Source of the DNA: Bradyrhizobium stylosanthis
GTDB taxonomy: Bacteria > Pseudomonadota > Alphaproteobacteria > Rhizobiales > Xanthobacteraceae
NCBI RefSeq assembly: GCF_001641335.1
Contig: NZ_LVEM01000001.1
Span: forward strand, 1,276,580-1,340,579
Direction of reading: 5' to 3'
DNA: 64,000 bases
Program-made: the position numbers and the translations under genes
The notes under the pieces: generated by a model
Told to the model about the DNA's origin: nothing
The model's input: only the letters and a program-made list of their open reading frames with translations
Database searches by the model: none
Shown here: in pieces, positions 51,984 through 61,938 of the stretch
Layout of the letters: the number at the start of each line of letters is the position of its first letter
Numbering within the stretch: position 1 is the stretch's first letter

Positions 51984-52973
51984 TCAGCCGAGCACGTCCT
52001 GATTGATGACGTTCTGCGTGATCGGATCGCCGTCGAGCACGCTCAAAATGTTGCGCGCGGTCTGCTCGCTCATGCGCTGCACCGCCTCGACGGTGACGCC
52101 GGCGACGTGCGGAGCCATGATGACGTTGGGCAGCGCGAACAGCGCATTGCTGACCGGCGGCGGCTCCACCTCGAACACGTCGATGCCGGCGCCCGCGAGC
52201 TTTCCGGACACCAGCGCGTCGTACAGCGCAGCTTCCTTCACGATGCCGCCGCGCGCGGTGTTGATGAGATAGGATTTCGGCTTCATCCGGCCGATCCGCG
52301 CGGCGTCGAACAGGCCGACGGTCTCCGGTGTCTTCGGGCAGTGGATGGTAACGAAATCGGCGTTCGGCAGTGCGGCGTCGAGATCGGTGACCGGTTCGCA
52401 TCCGGCCGCCTTGATGTCGGCCGCGCCCTTGTAGGGATCGTAGACCTGCACCTTCATTTCCATCGCCAGGCAGCGCTTGGCGGTGCGGCTGCCGATGCGG
52501 CCGAAGCCGATGATCAGCACGGTCTTGCCGTAGAGATCGAACGGCAGCATCCCAAGCCGGTTAGCCCATTGGCCGTCCTTGACGCAGGAATGCATTTCCT
52601 GGGCGCGCTTGGCGAGCGTCAGCATCATGAACAGGGCCTGCTCGGCGACGGACGGCGAGTTCGCGCTGCCGGCGACCATCAGCGGCACCTTGCGGCGGGA
52701 GAGGGCGGGGACGTCGACGGCGTCATAGCCGACGCCGATGCGGGTCACCACCTTCATGTCCTTGGAGGCCTCGAGCTCGGTCTCGCCGAAGGCGGTGGCG
52801 CCGAGCGCCACGCCATGGACCGGCGCATGGCTCTTCAGCATGGCCTCGAAATCCCCGGCCGAGATCAGATTCGAAAACTCGACGAGCTCGATATCATCCC
52901 GCTGGGTGAGGAGGGCGCGTGCCCCTTGCGACAAAGTTTGTGTAACGAAAATCTTCTTCTTGTTGGACGCCAT
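51984..52973 (-). CDS. D-2-hydroxyacid dehydrogenase
   Basis: A 329-residue NAD-dependent dehydrogenase. The Rossmann motif is VLIIGFGRIGSRTAKRC. The catalytic Arg is in NTARGGIVKE, Glu in FEVEPP and His in APHVAG, so the triad is complete. The N-terminal half (VVTRIGVGYDAVDVPALS, VAEQALFMMLTLAKR) is that of phosphoglycerate-dehydrogenase-like enzymes. It lacks an ACT domain and so is not a typical SerA. It is the last gene of a sugar ABC transporter operon, suggesting it oxidises or reduces the imported compound. Confidence 0.9.
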   Translation of the reverse strand: MASNKKKIFVTQTLSQGARALLTQRDDIELVEFSNLISAGDFEAMLKSHAPVHGVALGATAFGETELEASKDMKVVTRIGVGYDAVDVPALSRRKVPLMVAGSANSPSVAEQALFMMLTLAKRAQEMHSCVKDGQWANRLGMLPFDLYGKTVLIIGFGRIGSRTAKRCLAMEMKVQVYDPYKGAADIKAAGCEPVTDLDAALPNADFVTIHCPKTPETVGLFDAARIGRMKPKSYLINTARGGIVKEAALYDALVSGKLAGAGIDVFEVEPPPVSNALFALPNVIMAPHVAGVTVEAVQRMSEQTARNILSVLDGDPITQNVINQDVLG

Positions 52974-53009
52974 CGCTCCCCTGCCTGCCTTGCGTTTCTT
53001 GAGCCGGCG

Positions 53010-54110
<1,101 letters not shown>

Positions 54111-54116
54111 GAGTCA

Positions 54117-55028
54117 TCAACCCTTTGTCGCACCGGCGGTCAGGCCGGCAATGTAGTAGTCCATCAGGAATGCGTAGATGATCAGCGGCGGCGCGGCGCC
54201 GAGCAGCGCGCCGGTCATGATCTGTCCCCAGTTGAACACGTCGCCCTTGATCAGCGTGGTGGTGATGCCGACCGGCAGCACGAGCTGATCGACCGACGTC
54301 GTGAACACCAGGGGGTAGAGGAACTGCGCCCAGGACACCGTGAAGGCGAAGATGGTCGCGGCGATCAGCCCGGGCAGCGCGACGGGGATGAAGATCCGCG
54401 TCAAGGTCTGCAGCCAGGAGGCGCCGTCGATGAGGGCGGCCTCGTCGAGCTCCTTCGGGATCGAGGCGAAATAGCCGATCATGATCCAGGTGCAGAACGG
54501 CACCGTCAGCGTCGGATACACGAACAGCAGCACGTACCATCGGTTGAGCAGCGTGATACCGGTCACGTCCTGGACCACCCCGAGCATCTTGAACAGCGGG
54601 ATGAACAGAAGGCTGTCCGGGATCAGGTAGGTCAGGAAGACGCCGGTAGCGAGCGTCGCCGAACCCCAGAATTTCATCCGCGCCAGCGCGAAGGCCGCGG
54701 GGATGCTGATCAGCATCGTCACGATGACGACGACGATCGACACGATCGCCGAATTCCAGAAGAAGCGCAGGAACTGGTTCGAGGTCAGGAGCTCGACATA
54801 GTTAGACAGCGTCGGGTGGAACACCCACCAGGGATTGGTGGCCGCCGATATCTCCGCGCTGCTCTTGAGCGAGGTGATCAGCATGTAGACCGGCGGCGTC
54901 AGGAAGAAGATCGCGAACAGCACCAGGAAGAAATAGGACCAGCGCAGTGCCCAGGTGCGGTCGCGGCTCATGCTGCCGTATTTGACCTTGCGGGAGGGGC
55001 CGGCCTTGTCGATTGCAAGCGTGCTCAT
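54117..55028 (-). CDS. Sugar ABC transporter permease (inner membrane, second)
   Basis: A 303-residue MalG-like permease from the ATG at 55028. It has six hydrophobic segments and the EAA loop KELDEAALIDGASWLQTLTRIFIPVALPG. The long N-terminal cytoplasmic part (STLAIDKAGPSRK) is common in this group. Its ATG overlaps the stop of the first permease (55028-55030), so they are translationally coupled. Confidence 0.93.
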   Translation of the reverse strand: MSTLAIDKAGPSRKVKYGSMSRDRTWALRWSYFFLVLFAIFFLTPPVYMLITSLKSSAEISAATNPWWVFHPTLSNYVELLTSNQFLRFFWNSAIVSIVVVIVTMLISIPAAFALARMKFWGSATLATGVFLTYLIPDSLLFIPLFKMLGVVQDVTGITLLNRWYVLLFVYPTLTVPFCTWIMIGYFASIPKELDEAALIDGASWLQTLTRIFIPVALPGLIAATIFAFTVSWAQFLYPLVFTTSVDQLVLPVGITTTLIKGDVFNWGQIMTGALLGAAPPLIIYAFLMDYYIAGLTAGATKG

Positions 55029-55966
55029 CAGGCTTCGTTCCCGCGTTTGTTGACATCGCGCAGGATGAAGATCGCTGCGACGGCGAGGATCGGCACCATG
55101 AACAGCGAGACGCAGGCGCCGAGCGGAATGTCGCTGCTCTGGATGCCGACCTGGAACGCCCAGGTGGCGAACAGATGCGTCGTATCCAGCGGGCCGCCTG
55201 ACGTCAGGATGCGCACGATGTCGAAATTGGCGAAGGTCACGATCAGCGAGAACAGGGTCGTGATCGCGATGATGTTGCGCATCATCGGCAAGGTGATGTG
55301 CCAGATCTTCTGCCACCAATTGGCGCCGTCGATCGACGCCGCCTCGTAGAGCTGGTCCGGCACGGATTTCAGGGCGGCGAGATACATGATCAGGAAGAAC
55401 GGCGCGCCGTACCAGACGTTGACGAGGATGACGGAGAAGCGCGCCCAGAAGGTGTCGCCGAGCCAGGGGATCGGGCCGACGCCGAAGAAGGACAGCGTAT
55501 AGTTGAAGGCGCTGTAGGAAGGATCGAACAGCCACAGCCAGGCCAGCGTGCTCATCGCCGGCGGGATCACCCAGGGCACCAGCAGCATGCCGCGCCATTT
55601 GCGCTGCTTCTTGCCGGGAATGTTGTGGACGAAATGCGCGACGATGAAGCCGATCAGCGCCTTGAAGATCACGGCGGTGATCGCGAAGATGCAGGACTGC
55701 TGCACCACCATCCAGAACGTCTCGCGCTTGAACAGGAAGGTGAAATTGCCGAGGCCGACGAATTTCGTCATCGCCTTGTTCAACGTCGCCAGATAGAGCG
55801 AATAGAAGGCGGGGTAGAGCACCAGCAGCGCGATCAGGAGGATCAGCGGCAGCGTCAGGAGGAACGCGACCGTCGATTTCCGCCCCAGCGTATTGCGCAG
55901 GCTTGATCCCTTACGCGCGCCCGTCGCACGGGCGACGGGACCTCGCTCAACGACGACATCGGCCAT
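55028..55966 (-). CDS. Sugar ABC transporter permease (inner membrane, first)
   Basis: A 312-residue MalF-like permease with six membrane segments (VAFLLTLPLILLIALLVLYP first) and the EAA loop DQLYEAASIDGANWWQKIWHITLPMM. It is the gene after the solute-binding protein, 154 bp downstream and beyond a strong mRNA hairpin. It forms the heterodimeric channel with the second permease. Confidence 0.93.
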   Translation of the reverse strand: MADVVVERGPVARATGARKGSSLRNTLGRKSTVAFLLTLPLILLIALLVLYPAFYSLYLATLNKAMTKFVGLGNFTFLFKRETFWMVVQQSCIFAITAVIFKALIGFIVAHFVHNIPGKKQRKWRGMLLVPWVIPPAMSTLAWLWLFDPSYSAFNYTLSFFGVGPIPWLGDTFWARFSVILVNVWYGAPFFLIMYLAALKSVPDQLYEAASIDGANWWQKIWHITLPMMRNIIAITTLFSLIVTFANFDIVRILTSGGPLDTTHLFATWAFQVGIQSSDIPLGACVSLFMVPILAVAAIFILRDVNKRGNEA

Positions 55967-56065
55967 GTCAGCTTCCTTGAATCAGCTCTCTTGAGTGCTT
56001 CTCTTCGCAGACTTCCAACTGCAAAGCCGGCCGTTCGGGCGGCTTCGCAGGCATGCGCATCCGAT

Positions 56066-56115
56066 GATGGGATGCGGACGGCTCGCGCACGCGGCGCGAG
56101 CCGTCCTGTCCCATC
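56066..56115 (-). other. Strong hairpin between binding-protein and permease genes
   Basis: GATGGGA...GGACGGCTCGCGC is an inverted complement of GCGCGAGCCGTCC...TCCCATC, a stem of about 20 bp with small internal loops. Such hairpins after solute-binding-protein genes protect the upstream mRNA and lower permease expression. No T-run is present, so it is probably not a full terminator. Confidence 0.7.
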
Positions 56116-56120
56116 GCGGT

Positions 56121-57461
56121 CTAGCTTCGCATGAAGCCTTCGCACTCGCCTTCGGCCCAGGCGAGCGCCTGCTCCATGGTTTCGCCGCGCGCAAAGCGCA
56201 GCGCCATCTTGGTCAGCGTCGCCTGGAAGTAGATCTGTTGCGCGATCTTCGGCGGCGCCGGCGACGCTGCGATCGACAGCGTCTGATGCTTGTAGGGGTC
56301 CGGATAGTGGAAGAGCGTTCCCTTCGGCGGACCTTCCTCCTCCCATGTCTTGAACTTGGTCATGTTCGCGTAGGCCGGCAGGTCATAGCCGCCGCTGACT
56401 GCCACGAACTTCTCGATCGACGAGGGCGAGGACATGTGAACGAGCAGGCTCTTGGCGGCCTCCTTGTTCTTGCCGAAGCTCCAGACGCCCCAGAAGTAGG
56501 GCAGGTACGGTGCGAACCGCCCCTTCGGACCGGACGGGAAGCCGTGCGTCCAGCACTGCTCGGCGACCTGCGGCGCGTCGCGCTTGGCAACGGCCCACGC
56601 GCTCGGCGGATTGAGGATCATCGCGCCGCGGCCGGAGATCAGCCATTTGTTGTTGGAGGCGTCATCCCAGGACGGCGCATCCGGCGGCAGGAAGGCGATC
56701 AGCTTCTTGTAGAACTCCATCGCCTGGCGGACCTGGTCGGTCTTCACCGTGATGTCGCCCTTGGCATTGACGAGCTCGGCGCCGAACGACTGGAAGATCG
56801 CGCCGGCGGTGTCCACGCTGTCGGTGGTCTCGCCCATGCCGATGCCGAACGCGAAGCCCGCCTTCTGGCAAGCCTCGGCCGCCTTCAGGAAGGTCTCCAT
56901 GGTCCAGTTCTCGACCTTGGGCGGGCCGCCGGCCGGATACATCTCCTGCACGTCGATGCCGGCGTGCTTCTTCATCAGGTCGATGCGGGAGCAGGGGCCC
57001 TTGATCTGGCTGCCGGGTGTCGCAGGCACTGCGAGCCATTTGCCGCCCGACTGCCCGAGATATTTGACGGTGCCGTTCACCTCGCCGTTCTGCTTGAGCA
57101 GCGGCTCCATGACGTCGTTGAGCGGCTCGAGATTCTCGGCGTAAGCCTGCGGCCACCAGCTCGGCATTTGCAGGATGTCGTGACCGGACTTGGCCTGCGC
57201 TTCGGCGGCGGCGGTCAGCTCGATCTTCTTGTTGTTGCTGGTGATGTAGTCGATGGAGACTTCGACCTTCTCCTTGGCGGCCCATTCATTGACGAGATCG
57301 GTCGAGGCCTTGTTGGCGCCCGGCACCCAATGGTCCCAGAAGCCTATCGAGAGTTTGCCGGCGGCGTAGGCGCCGCGGACGTAAGGCGCTGAGATCAGCG
57401 CCGCGGAGGACATTGCAGTGGCAGCCACAAATTGACGTCGCGTCAGTGTCTTTCGTGACAT
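56121..57461 (-). CDS. Sugar ABC transporter substrate-binding protein (Tat-exported)
   Basis: A 446-residue family-1 solute-binding protein. The N-terminus MSRKTLTRRQFVAATAMSS has a twin-arginine motif, so export by Tat is likely. The mature protein shows LSIGFWDHWVPGANKASTDL, GHDILQMPSWWPQAYAENLEP, and a Trp/Tyr-rich binding region (PYLPYFWGVWSFGKNKEAA). It is the first gene of the five-gene operon with two permeases, an ATPase and a dehydrogenase. The ligand is unknown; a sugar, polyol or sugar acid is likely. Confidence 0.92.
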   Translation of the reverse strand: MSRKTLTRRQFVAATAMSSAALISAPYVRGAYAAGKLSIGFWDHWVPGANKASTDLVNEWAAKEKVEVSIDYITSNNKKIELTAAAEAQAKSGHDILQMPSWWPQAYAENLEPLNDVMEPLLKQNGEVNGTVKYLGQSGGKWLAVPATPGSQIKGPCSRIDLMKKHAGIDVQEMYPAGGPPKVENWTMETFLKAAEACQKAGFAFGIGMGETTDSVDTAGAIFQSFGAELVNAKGDITVKTDQVRQAMEFYKKLIAFLPPDAPSWDDASNNKWLISGRGAMILNPPSAWAVAKRDAPQVAEQCWTHGFPSGPKGRFAPYLPYFWGVWSFGKNKEAAKSLLVHMSSPSSIEKFVAVSGGYDLPAYANMTKFKTWEEEGPPKGTLFHYPDPYKHQTLSIAASPAPPKIAQQIYFQATLTKMALRFARGETMEQALAWAEGECEGFMRS

Positions 57462-57965
57462 CTCGTTTCCTCGCTTGGGTGTTTTATTGTTCTGGGTTTC
57501 CTCTGAACTCTTCCGAGTTTTGCTTTTGATTTTCTTGTTGGCGTTTCTTGTTGATCGCTGCTTGATCGCGTCTTGCCGGTGCCGTCAGCGCCGATCCCGA
57601 TCATGCGCCGCGCGACAAATTGGTAGCGCGATCAGATCATGATTGATTGCGTCTGTCGAGAAAGCCGAACGGCGTTTGTCTAGAACTAACGTTGTGCCCT
57701 GATGCGCGGCAGCGCCTTGCGTTGCTGTGCGCCGGACGCAAGCCGGCGTTGGCTTCTTTTGCGCCGCACACGTGGCGTCAGCCGCGCGGGAACGCTCCGT
57801 GCGCAATTACGCCGCAGTTTCGAATAAGCCTGCATAACCGCTTCGCGCGAAAGACTTTTCGGGCGTGGACAGCGATTGGCTGCGTCTGGACCTCGAAGCG
57901 GCGAAAACGATAGAGTTGCAACCGGCGGGAAGCTCCCACCCCGACAGAGGCCAATCCGTTCGACG
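57462..57965. other. Divergent intergenic region
   Basis: This is 504 bp between the ABC operon (minus) and a periplasmic protein gene (plus). The part next to the ABC operon is T-rich on the plus strand (57484-57560), i.e. an A-rich untranslated leader for the binding-protein gene. Short ORFs here have no coding character. Operators for the ABC operon would be expected here, but none could be recognised. Confidence 0.4.
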
Positions 57966-58805
57966 ATGGAGACGAGAATGATCGACCCGGCGCCGCCAGC
58001 GCGGCTTCACCTGCGACGATGGCTGGCGTTGGGGAGCGTGCTCACAGTGCTGCTCGGCGCGGCCGCAGTTGCCAATGCTCAAGGATTGGTCAAAGGCGTA
58101 CAGGAGGGCGCGGCGGCCGGGAACAAGGCGGCCGGCCCCGTCGGTGGCGTGCTTGGCGGCGCGATCGGCGGCGTGGTCGGCGTGTTCACCGGCGTGCTCG
58201 GTGTCGGCAACAACAACAATGCCAGTCCGCCGCCCGCTGCCAACAAGGACGCCAGCAAGGATTCGAAGGACGCCAAGCAGCAGGGCGCCGGCAAGGACAA
58301 GGACGCCAAGGACACAAAGAGCGCCAAGGAGAATGCCAAGGCTGGCAAGGGCAGCAAGGCGAGCAAGGAAGCCAAGAACGCCCCGCAGGATGCCAAGGAC
58401 ACCAAGGACAAGGACGTCACCGTCCTGACCCAGCCTGGCGCGCCGCAGCAGACCGCCGAGCAGATCGTCGCCAACAGCGATTCCTATATCGAGCGGATCA
58501 AGACCGAGCTGAATCTCACGCCCGACCAGGAGAAGCACTGGTACGGCTTCTCGAGCGCAATGCACTACCTCGGGCATAATGGTGCAGAGCGGCTCAACCT
58601 GCGGGTTGCCCGCGCCAAGCGCGATCCGCCCGACGACATCATCGAGCAGATGCGCAACGAGGCGCAATTCCTGATCGACCGCGCCTCCGACCAACGCAAC
58701 GTCGCCGACGCTGCCGAGCCGCTCTATTCGAGCCTCGACGACAAGCAGAAGCAGGTCTTCATCCAGGAGATGGTGCGCCTCAGCCACGAGCGCGGACTGG
58801 ATTGA
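57966..58805 (+). CDS. Periplasmic protein with Lys-rich linker and LTxxQ-like domain
   Basis: A 279-residue protein from the ATG at 57966. An N-terminal signal/anchor (WLALGSVLTVLLGAAAVANA) is followed by a Gly-rich amphipathic stretch (GGVLGGAIGGVVGVFTGVLG). Then come about 70 residues of Lys/Asp/Ala repeats (KDAKDTKSAKENAKAGKG). The C-terminal helical domain contains LNLTPDQEKHW, the LTxxQ motif of Spy/CpxP-type periplasmic chaperones. A role in envelope stress is inferred, not shown. Confidence 0.78.
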   Translation: METRMIDPAPPARLHLRRWLALGSVLTVLLGAAAVANAQGLVKGVQEGAAAGNKAAGPVGGVLGGAIGGVVGVFTGVLGVGNNNNASPPPAANKDASKDSKDAKQQGAGKDKDAKDTKSAKENAKAGKGSKASKEAKNAPQDAKDTKDKDVTVLTQPGAPQQTAEQIVANSDSYIERIKTELNLTPDQEKHWYGFSSAMHYLGHNGAERLNLRVARAKRDPPDDIIEQMRNEAQFLIDRASDQRNVADAAEPLYSSLDDKQKQVFIQEMVRLSHERGLD

Positions 58806-58917
58806 TCAAGTTGAATCGGATTGCGGGCGCCTGAATTAACGGCGCTCGCCACGAATTCGTGAATCCTCTCCGCGATTCGGGTATGGTTAGCTTCGCAAGG
58901 CTGACTGCGGGGGTGAT

Positions 58918-59295
58918 ATGGCGGACGGACTCTCCGTTTTCCTGGTCGAAGACGAGGCGTTGATCCGGATGATGATGGCCGACATGGTGGAAGAGCTCGG
59001 CCACCACGTCGTCGCGGAAGCGGACAATGTCCGGGACGCGAGCGCCTTTGCGATGACCGCGCAATATGATTTCGCCATCCTCGACATCAATCTCATGGGC
59101 CTCTACGTCGATCCGGTCGCCGACCTGATCGAGCGCCGCGGCAAGCCGTTCCTGTTTGCCACCGGCTACGGGCCGGAATTGCTGCCCTCCTTGCTCCGCC
59201 GCAGGCCCATCCTGCGCAAGCCGATTTCGATCGACCGGCTCAAAGCGATGATCGATTCGATGTTTCCGGAAGCCACTGCAAAAGCGCCGCACTGA
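58918..59295 (+). CDS. Single-domain response regulator
   Basis: A 125-residue receiver domain: SVFLVEDEALIRMMMADMVEE (acidic pocket E/D at about 10-12), phospho-acceptor Asp in DFAILDINLMG, FLFATGY (Thr replaced by the Ala-Thr pair) and Lys in ILRKPISIDRL. There is no output domain. Such receivers often pair with HWE kinases in alphaproteobacteria. The HWE kinase at 7-8.7 kb is a possible but unproven partner. Confidence 0.9.
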   Translation: MADGLSVFLVEDEALIRMMMADMVEELGHHVVAEADNVRDASAFAMTAQYDFAILDINLMGLYVDPVADLIERRGKPFLFATGYGPELLPSLLRRRPILRKPISIDRLKAMIDSMFPEATAKAPH

Positions 59296-59336
59296 GCCGA
59301 GGCGCCGGACGACGGCGGAAGGCACCGCGCCAACGA

Positions 59337-59362
59337 AAATGGCCGCCCGAGGGGCGGCCATG
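59337..59362 (-). terminator. Terminator after the 53-aa membrane peptide gene
   Basis: ATGGCCGCCC / GGGCGGCCAT with a 3-base loop; on the minus strand it is followed by TTTTCG. It lies 24 bp after the stop of the small minus-strand gene. It may also serve the convergent response-regulator gene. Confidence 0.8.
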
Positions 59363-59385
59363 TCGCGAAAGGAATTTGTCCCGGC

Positions 59386-59547
59386 TCACATCAGGCCGGC
59401 GCTGAGATCGATGCCGCGCGCCATCAGGCCGAGCGAGGCGAGAAGGCCCGCGCAGCAGAACAGCAAGATGGTCTTGAACGAAGAATTGGCAAAACGCGTT
59501 TCGGCGGCGACCGGCATTGCGGCAAGCGAAAGCATGCTCATGTTCAT
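59386..59547 (-). CDS. Small membrane peptide (53 aa)
   Basis: A 53-residue ORF starting MNMSMLSLAAMPVAAETRFA, preceded by a strong ribosome site AGGGGGG four nt before the ATG. It has one hydrophobic segment (TILLFCCAGLLASLGLMA) and a short tail (IDLSAGLM). It has its own terminator. The ribosome site and terminator are good evidence that this is a real gene. Function is unknown. Confidence 0.7.
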   Translation of the reverse strand: MNMSMLSLAAMPVAAETRFANSSFKTILLFCCAGLLASLGLMARGIDLSAGLM

Positions 59548-59699
59548 TCCCCCCTGTGTTGATCCTGAATTGCATCAGGTGAGGGAACTCTTAGAGCAAA
59601 AAGTTTGACGCGAGCTTGCGAGGGATCCTTAACGGAATCGCAATCGGTACGCATTGTCGCGCGTGCCGACAGCGACTCACACGCTACGGCATTGCAGGC

Positions 59700-59903
59700 T
59701 CAGCTGCGGCCGTTCTTCAGCACGGTGGCGATGGTATGCGCGGTCATGGCGGCGCGATCCGAGGCGCGCTGGGCGGCCAGCCGGTCTCGCGCCTTTTCCT
59801 CGATCAAGAGCTCGATCAGCGCGCGCCGCTTGTCCTCGTCGTCCGCCTCGGTCAGCAGGCGATGATAGCGGTGATAGTCGAATCCTACGTCCTGCTTACG
59901 CAT
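59700..59903 (-). CDS. Small charged helical protein
   Basis: A 67-residue soluble ORF from the ATG at 59903 (MRKQDVGFDYHRYHRLLTEA). It is strongly helical with many charged residues (DDEDKRRALIELLIEEKARDR). No signal peptide. Small proteins of this type are common in Bradyrhizobium-like genomes, but I know no function. Confidence 0.6.
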   Translation of the reverse strand: MRKQDVGFDYHRYHRLLTEADDEDKRRALIELLIEEKARDRLAAQRASDRAAMTAHTIATVLKNGRS

Positions 59904-60046
59904 GTCACGCCCCCGCAACTAACGCCACACACAGGCGCGAATTGTTTCCCATCGGAAACAAAGGGGCAAGCAGGATCGCGCGTGGAACCGCGTGTGCACT
60001 GCAATCAGCTGTGAATAGTTAACGGACCGGACAGCCTCGGTCGTGC

Positions 60047-61018
60047 TCAATCCGGATTGTGGTCGGCAAACGTCTTCAGGCCGAGGAAGCTCGCATCGGG
60101 CTTGGTGACCAGCCGGGTCGGAATGTTGCGCAGGTAATCCTGGAAGCGTCCCTTGGCTTCGAAGCGCGCGCGGAAGGCCGAGGCCGCGAGGAATTCCGGG
60201 AAACGCGGCACGATCCCGCCGGCGATATAGACGCCGCCACGGGCGCCGAAGGTCACCGCGAGATTGCCGGCGACCGAGCCGAGGATGGCGCAAAACATCT
60301 CCAGCGTCGCGCGGCTGTGCACGCAGCTGCCGTCCAGCGCCGCCTTGGTGATGGCGGCGGCATCGCGATGCGGCACCTGGGCGCCGTCGACCTCTGCCAG
60401 AGCTTCGTAGAGGCTTTGCAAGCCGGAGCCGGAGAGGGCGCCGCGCTCGATCGAGACATGGCCGAGGCGCTGTCGCAAGGCTGCGATGACGCGCTCCTCG
60501 CGCTCGTTCTCAGCCGGAAGCGTCGCGTGCCCCGCCTCGGTGACGACGGCGAGCCGCGCCCCGTGGCGCTCGACCAGGCAGGAGACGCCAAAGCCGGTTC
60601 CGGGGCCGACCACCAGCAGCGGTTCTCCGGACAGGCCGTCCTGTCCGCCGAGCGGAATGAGGTCCGCCGGCTGCAAGGCGGGCAGGGACCAGGCCACCAC
60701 CTCGAAATCATTGAGCACGTGGACGCTGTCGAAGCCGAGCGCCGGCTGCAGTTCGTAGCCGTCGATGACCCAGGGACTGTTGGTCATGACGCAGCGATTG
60801 TTGGTGACCGGGCCCGCCACGGCCAGCACGGCGCGCGGGGGCGCCTCGCCACCGGTCCGGCGCGCCAACACATCGGCGATGGCTTCCCGAACCGTCGGGA
60901 AGTCGGCGACCTTCACATAGTCGATGGCCCCGATCTGGTCGCCCTGGCCCAGCGCGAAGCGCGCATTGGTGCCGCCGATATCGGCGAGAAGAATTTGGCC
61001 TGTCTTGCCGATACCCAT
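60047..61018 (-). CDS. glk: Glucokinase
   Basis: A 323-residue protein from the ATG at 61018 (MGIGKTGQILLADIGGTNARF). It has the phosphate-1 motif LLADIGGTNARFAL, substrate-binding NNRCVMTNSPWVIDG (Asn, Ser) and HVLNDFEVVAWSLP (catalytic Asp). GPGTGFGVS is the ATP loop, and EAGHATL and GGVYIAGGIVPRF follow. It phosphorylates glucose to glucose-6-phosphate. It is of the Glk (not ROK) family. The frame upstream of the chosen start has no conserved features. Confidence 0.93.
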   Translation of the reverse strand: MGIGKTGQILLADIGGTNARFALGQGDQIGAIDYVKVADFPTVREAIADVLARRTGGEAPPRAVLAVAGPVTNNRCVMTNSPWVIDGYELQPALGFDSVHVLNDFEVVAWSLPALQPADLIPLGGQDGLSGEPLLVVGPGTGFGVSCLVERHGARLAVVTEAGHATLPAENEREERVIAALRQRLGHVSIERGALSGSGLQSLYEALAEVDGAQVPHRDAAAITKAALDGSCVHSRATLEMFCAILGSVAGNLAVTFGARGGVYIAGGIVPRFPEFLAASAFRARFEAKGRFQDYLRNIPTRLVTKPDASFLGLKTFADHNPD

Positions 61019-61301
61019 GTCCTGCTGATTCCGATGCCCTGCGGCTGCCGCGGCCTTTCCGGCCTGCGGGAACCCTTGTCGCGGTTGCTGATCCGGTCCG
61101 CAACTTGCGAACGGTTCGAGAATCCTCGCCTGATTGTGCCTAGTCAACACGGAGGATGCCAAACCGTTGCATACTCATGACGCGCATTGGCTCGGCGCGA
61201 CATCGCCACACGCTGTCGGTGGTTGCGAAGCCGGGCCGGAAGATCGACATTGAGGGAGCGCCGGGCACTTCGACGTCCGGCGGACGGAATGGAGCCTTGC
61301 G

Positions 61302-61928
61302 ATGAAGATTGCCGACCGCGACGTGCTGCTGGTGATCGACGTGCAGAACGACTTCTGCACCGGCGGGGCGCTGGCCGTGCCTGGCGGCGAGAAAGTCGTG
61401 CCCGCCATCAATCGCATCGCCCAAAAATTCGCCAATGTGGTGCTGACCCAGGACTGGCACCCGGGCGATCACGTCTCCTTCGCGCAAAATCATGCCGGCA
61501 GGCAGCCGTTCCAGACCATCGAGCTCGATTATGGCACCCAGGTGCTGTGGCCGACGCATTGCGTGCAGGGCACGGACGGCGCTGAATTCCACCGCGCGCT
61601 GGACGCCTCGAGGGCGAACCTCGTGGTGCGCAAGGGATTCCGCCGCGGCATCGATTCCTATTCGGCGCTGTTCGAGAATGACCACAAGACGCCGACGGGC
61701 CTGCTCGGCTATCTGCGCGAGCGCGAGCTCAGAACCGTTTTCGTCGCAGGACTGGCGCTCGACTTCTGTGTCCGCTTCTCGGCTGAGGATGCCCGCAAGG
61801 CGGGGTTCGAGGTCGTCGTGATCGAGGACGCCTGCCGCGGCATCGACCTCGACGGCTCCATGGCGGCGGCCCATCGGAGCTTCGGCGAACACGGCATTTC
61901 CGTCATCAGCTTCGAGGCGTTCTTGTGA
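61302..61928 (+). CDS. pncA: Nicotinamidase (PncA)
   Basis: A 208-residue protein with the complete catalytic triad Asp13 (VIDVQNDF), Lys111 (VVRKGF) and Cys156 (GLALDFCV), and metal ligands Asp51, His53 and His86 (TQDWHPGDH, PTHCVQGT). It hydrolyses nicotinamide to nicotinic acid in the NAD salvage pathway. nadE, the last step of NAD synthesis, begins 1.3 kb downstream on the same strand. Confidence 0.95.
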   Translation: MKIADRDVLLVIDVQNDFCTGGALAVPGGEKVVPAINRIAQKFANVVLTQDWHPGDHVSFAQNHAGRQPFQTIELDYGTQVLWPTHCVQGTDGAEFHRALDASRANLVVRKGFRRGIDSYSALFENDHKTPTGLLGYLRERELRTVFVAGLALDFCVRFSAEDARKAGFEVVVIEDACRGIDLDGSMAAAHRSFGEHGISVISFEAFL

Positions 61929-61938
61929 GGCGCGCGAG

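Noticed and set aside
57585..57806. A 73-codon minus-strand ORF in the divergent intergenic region
   Set aside because: No ribosome site and a random-looking composition.
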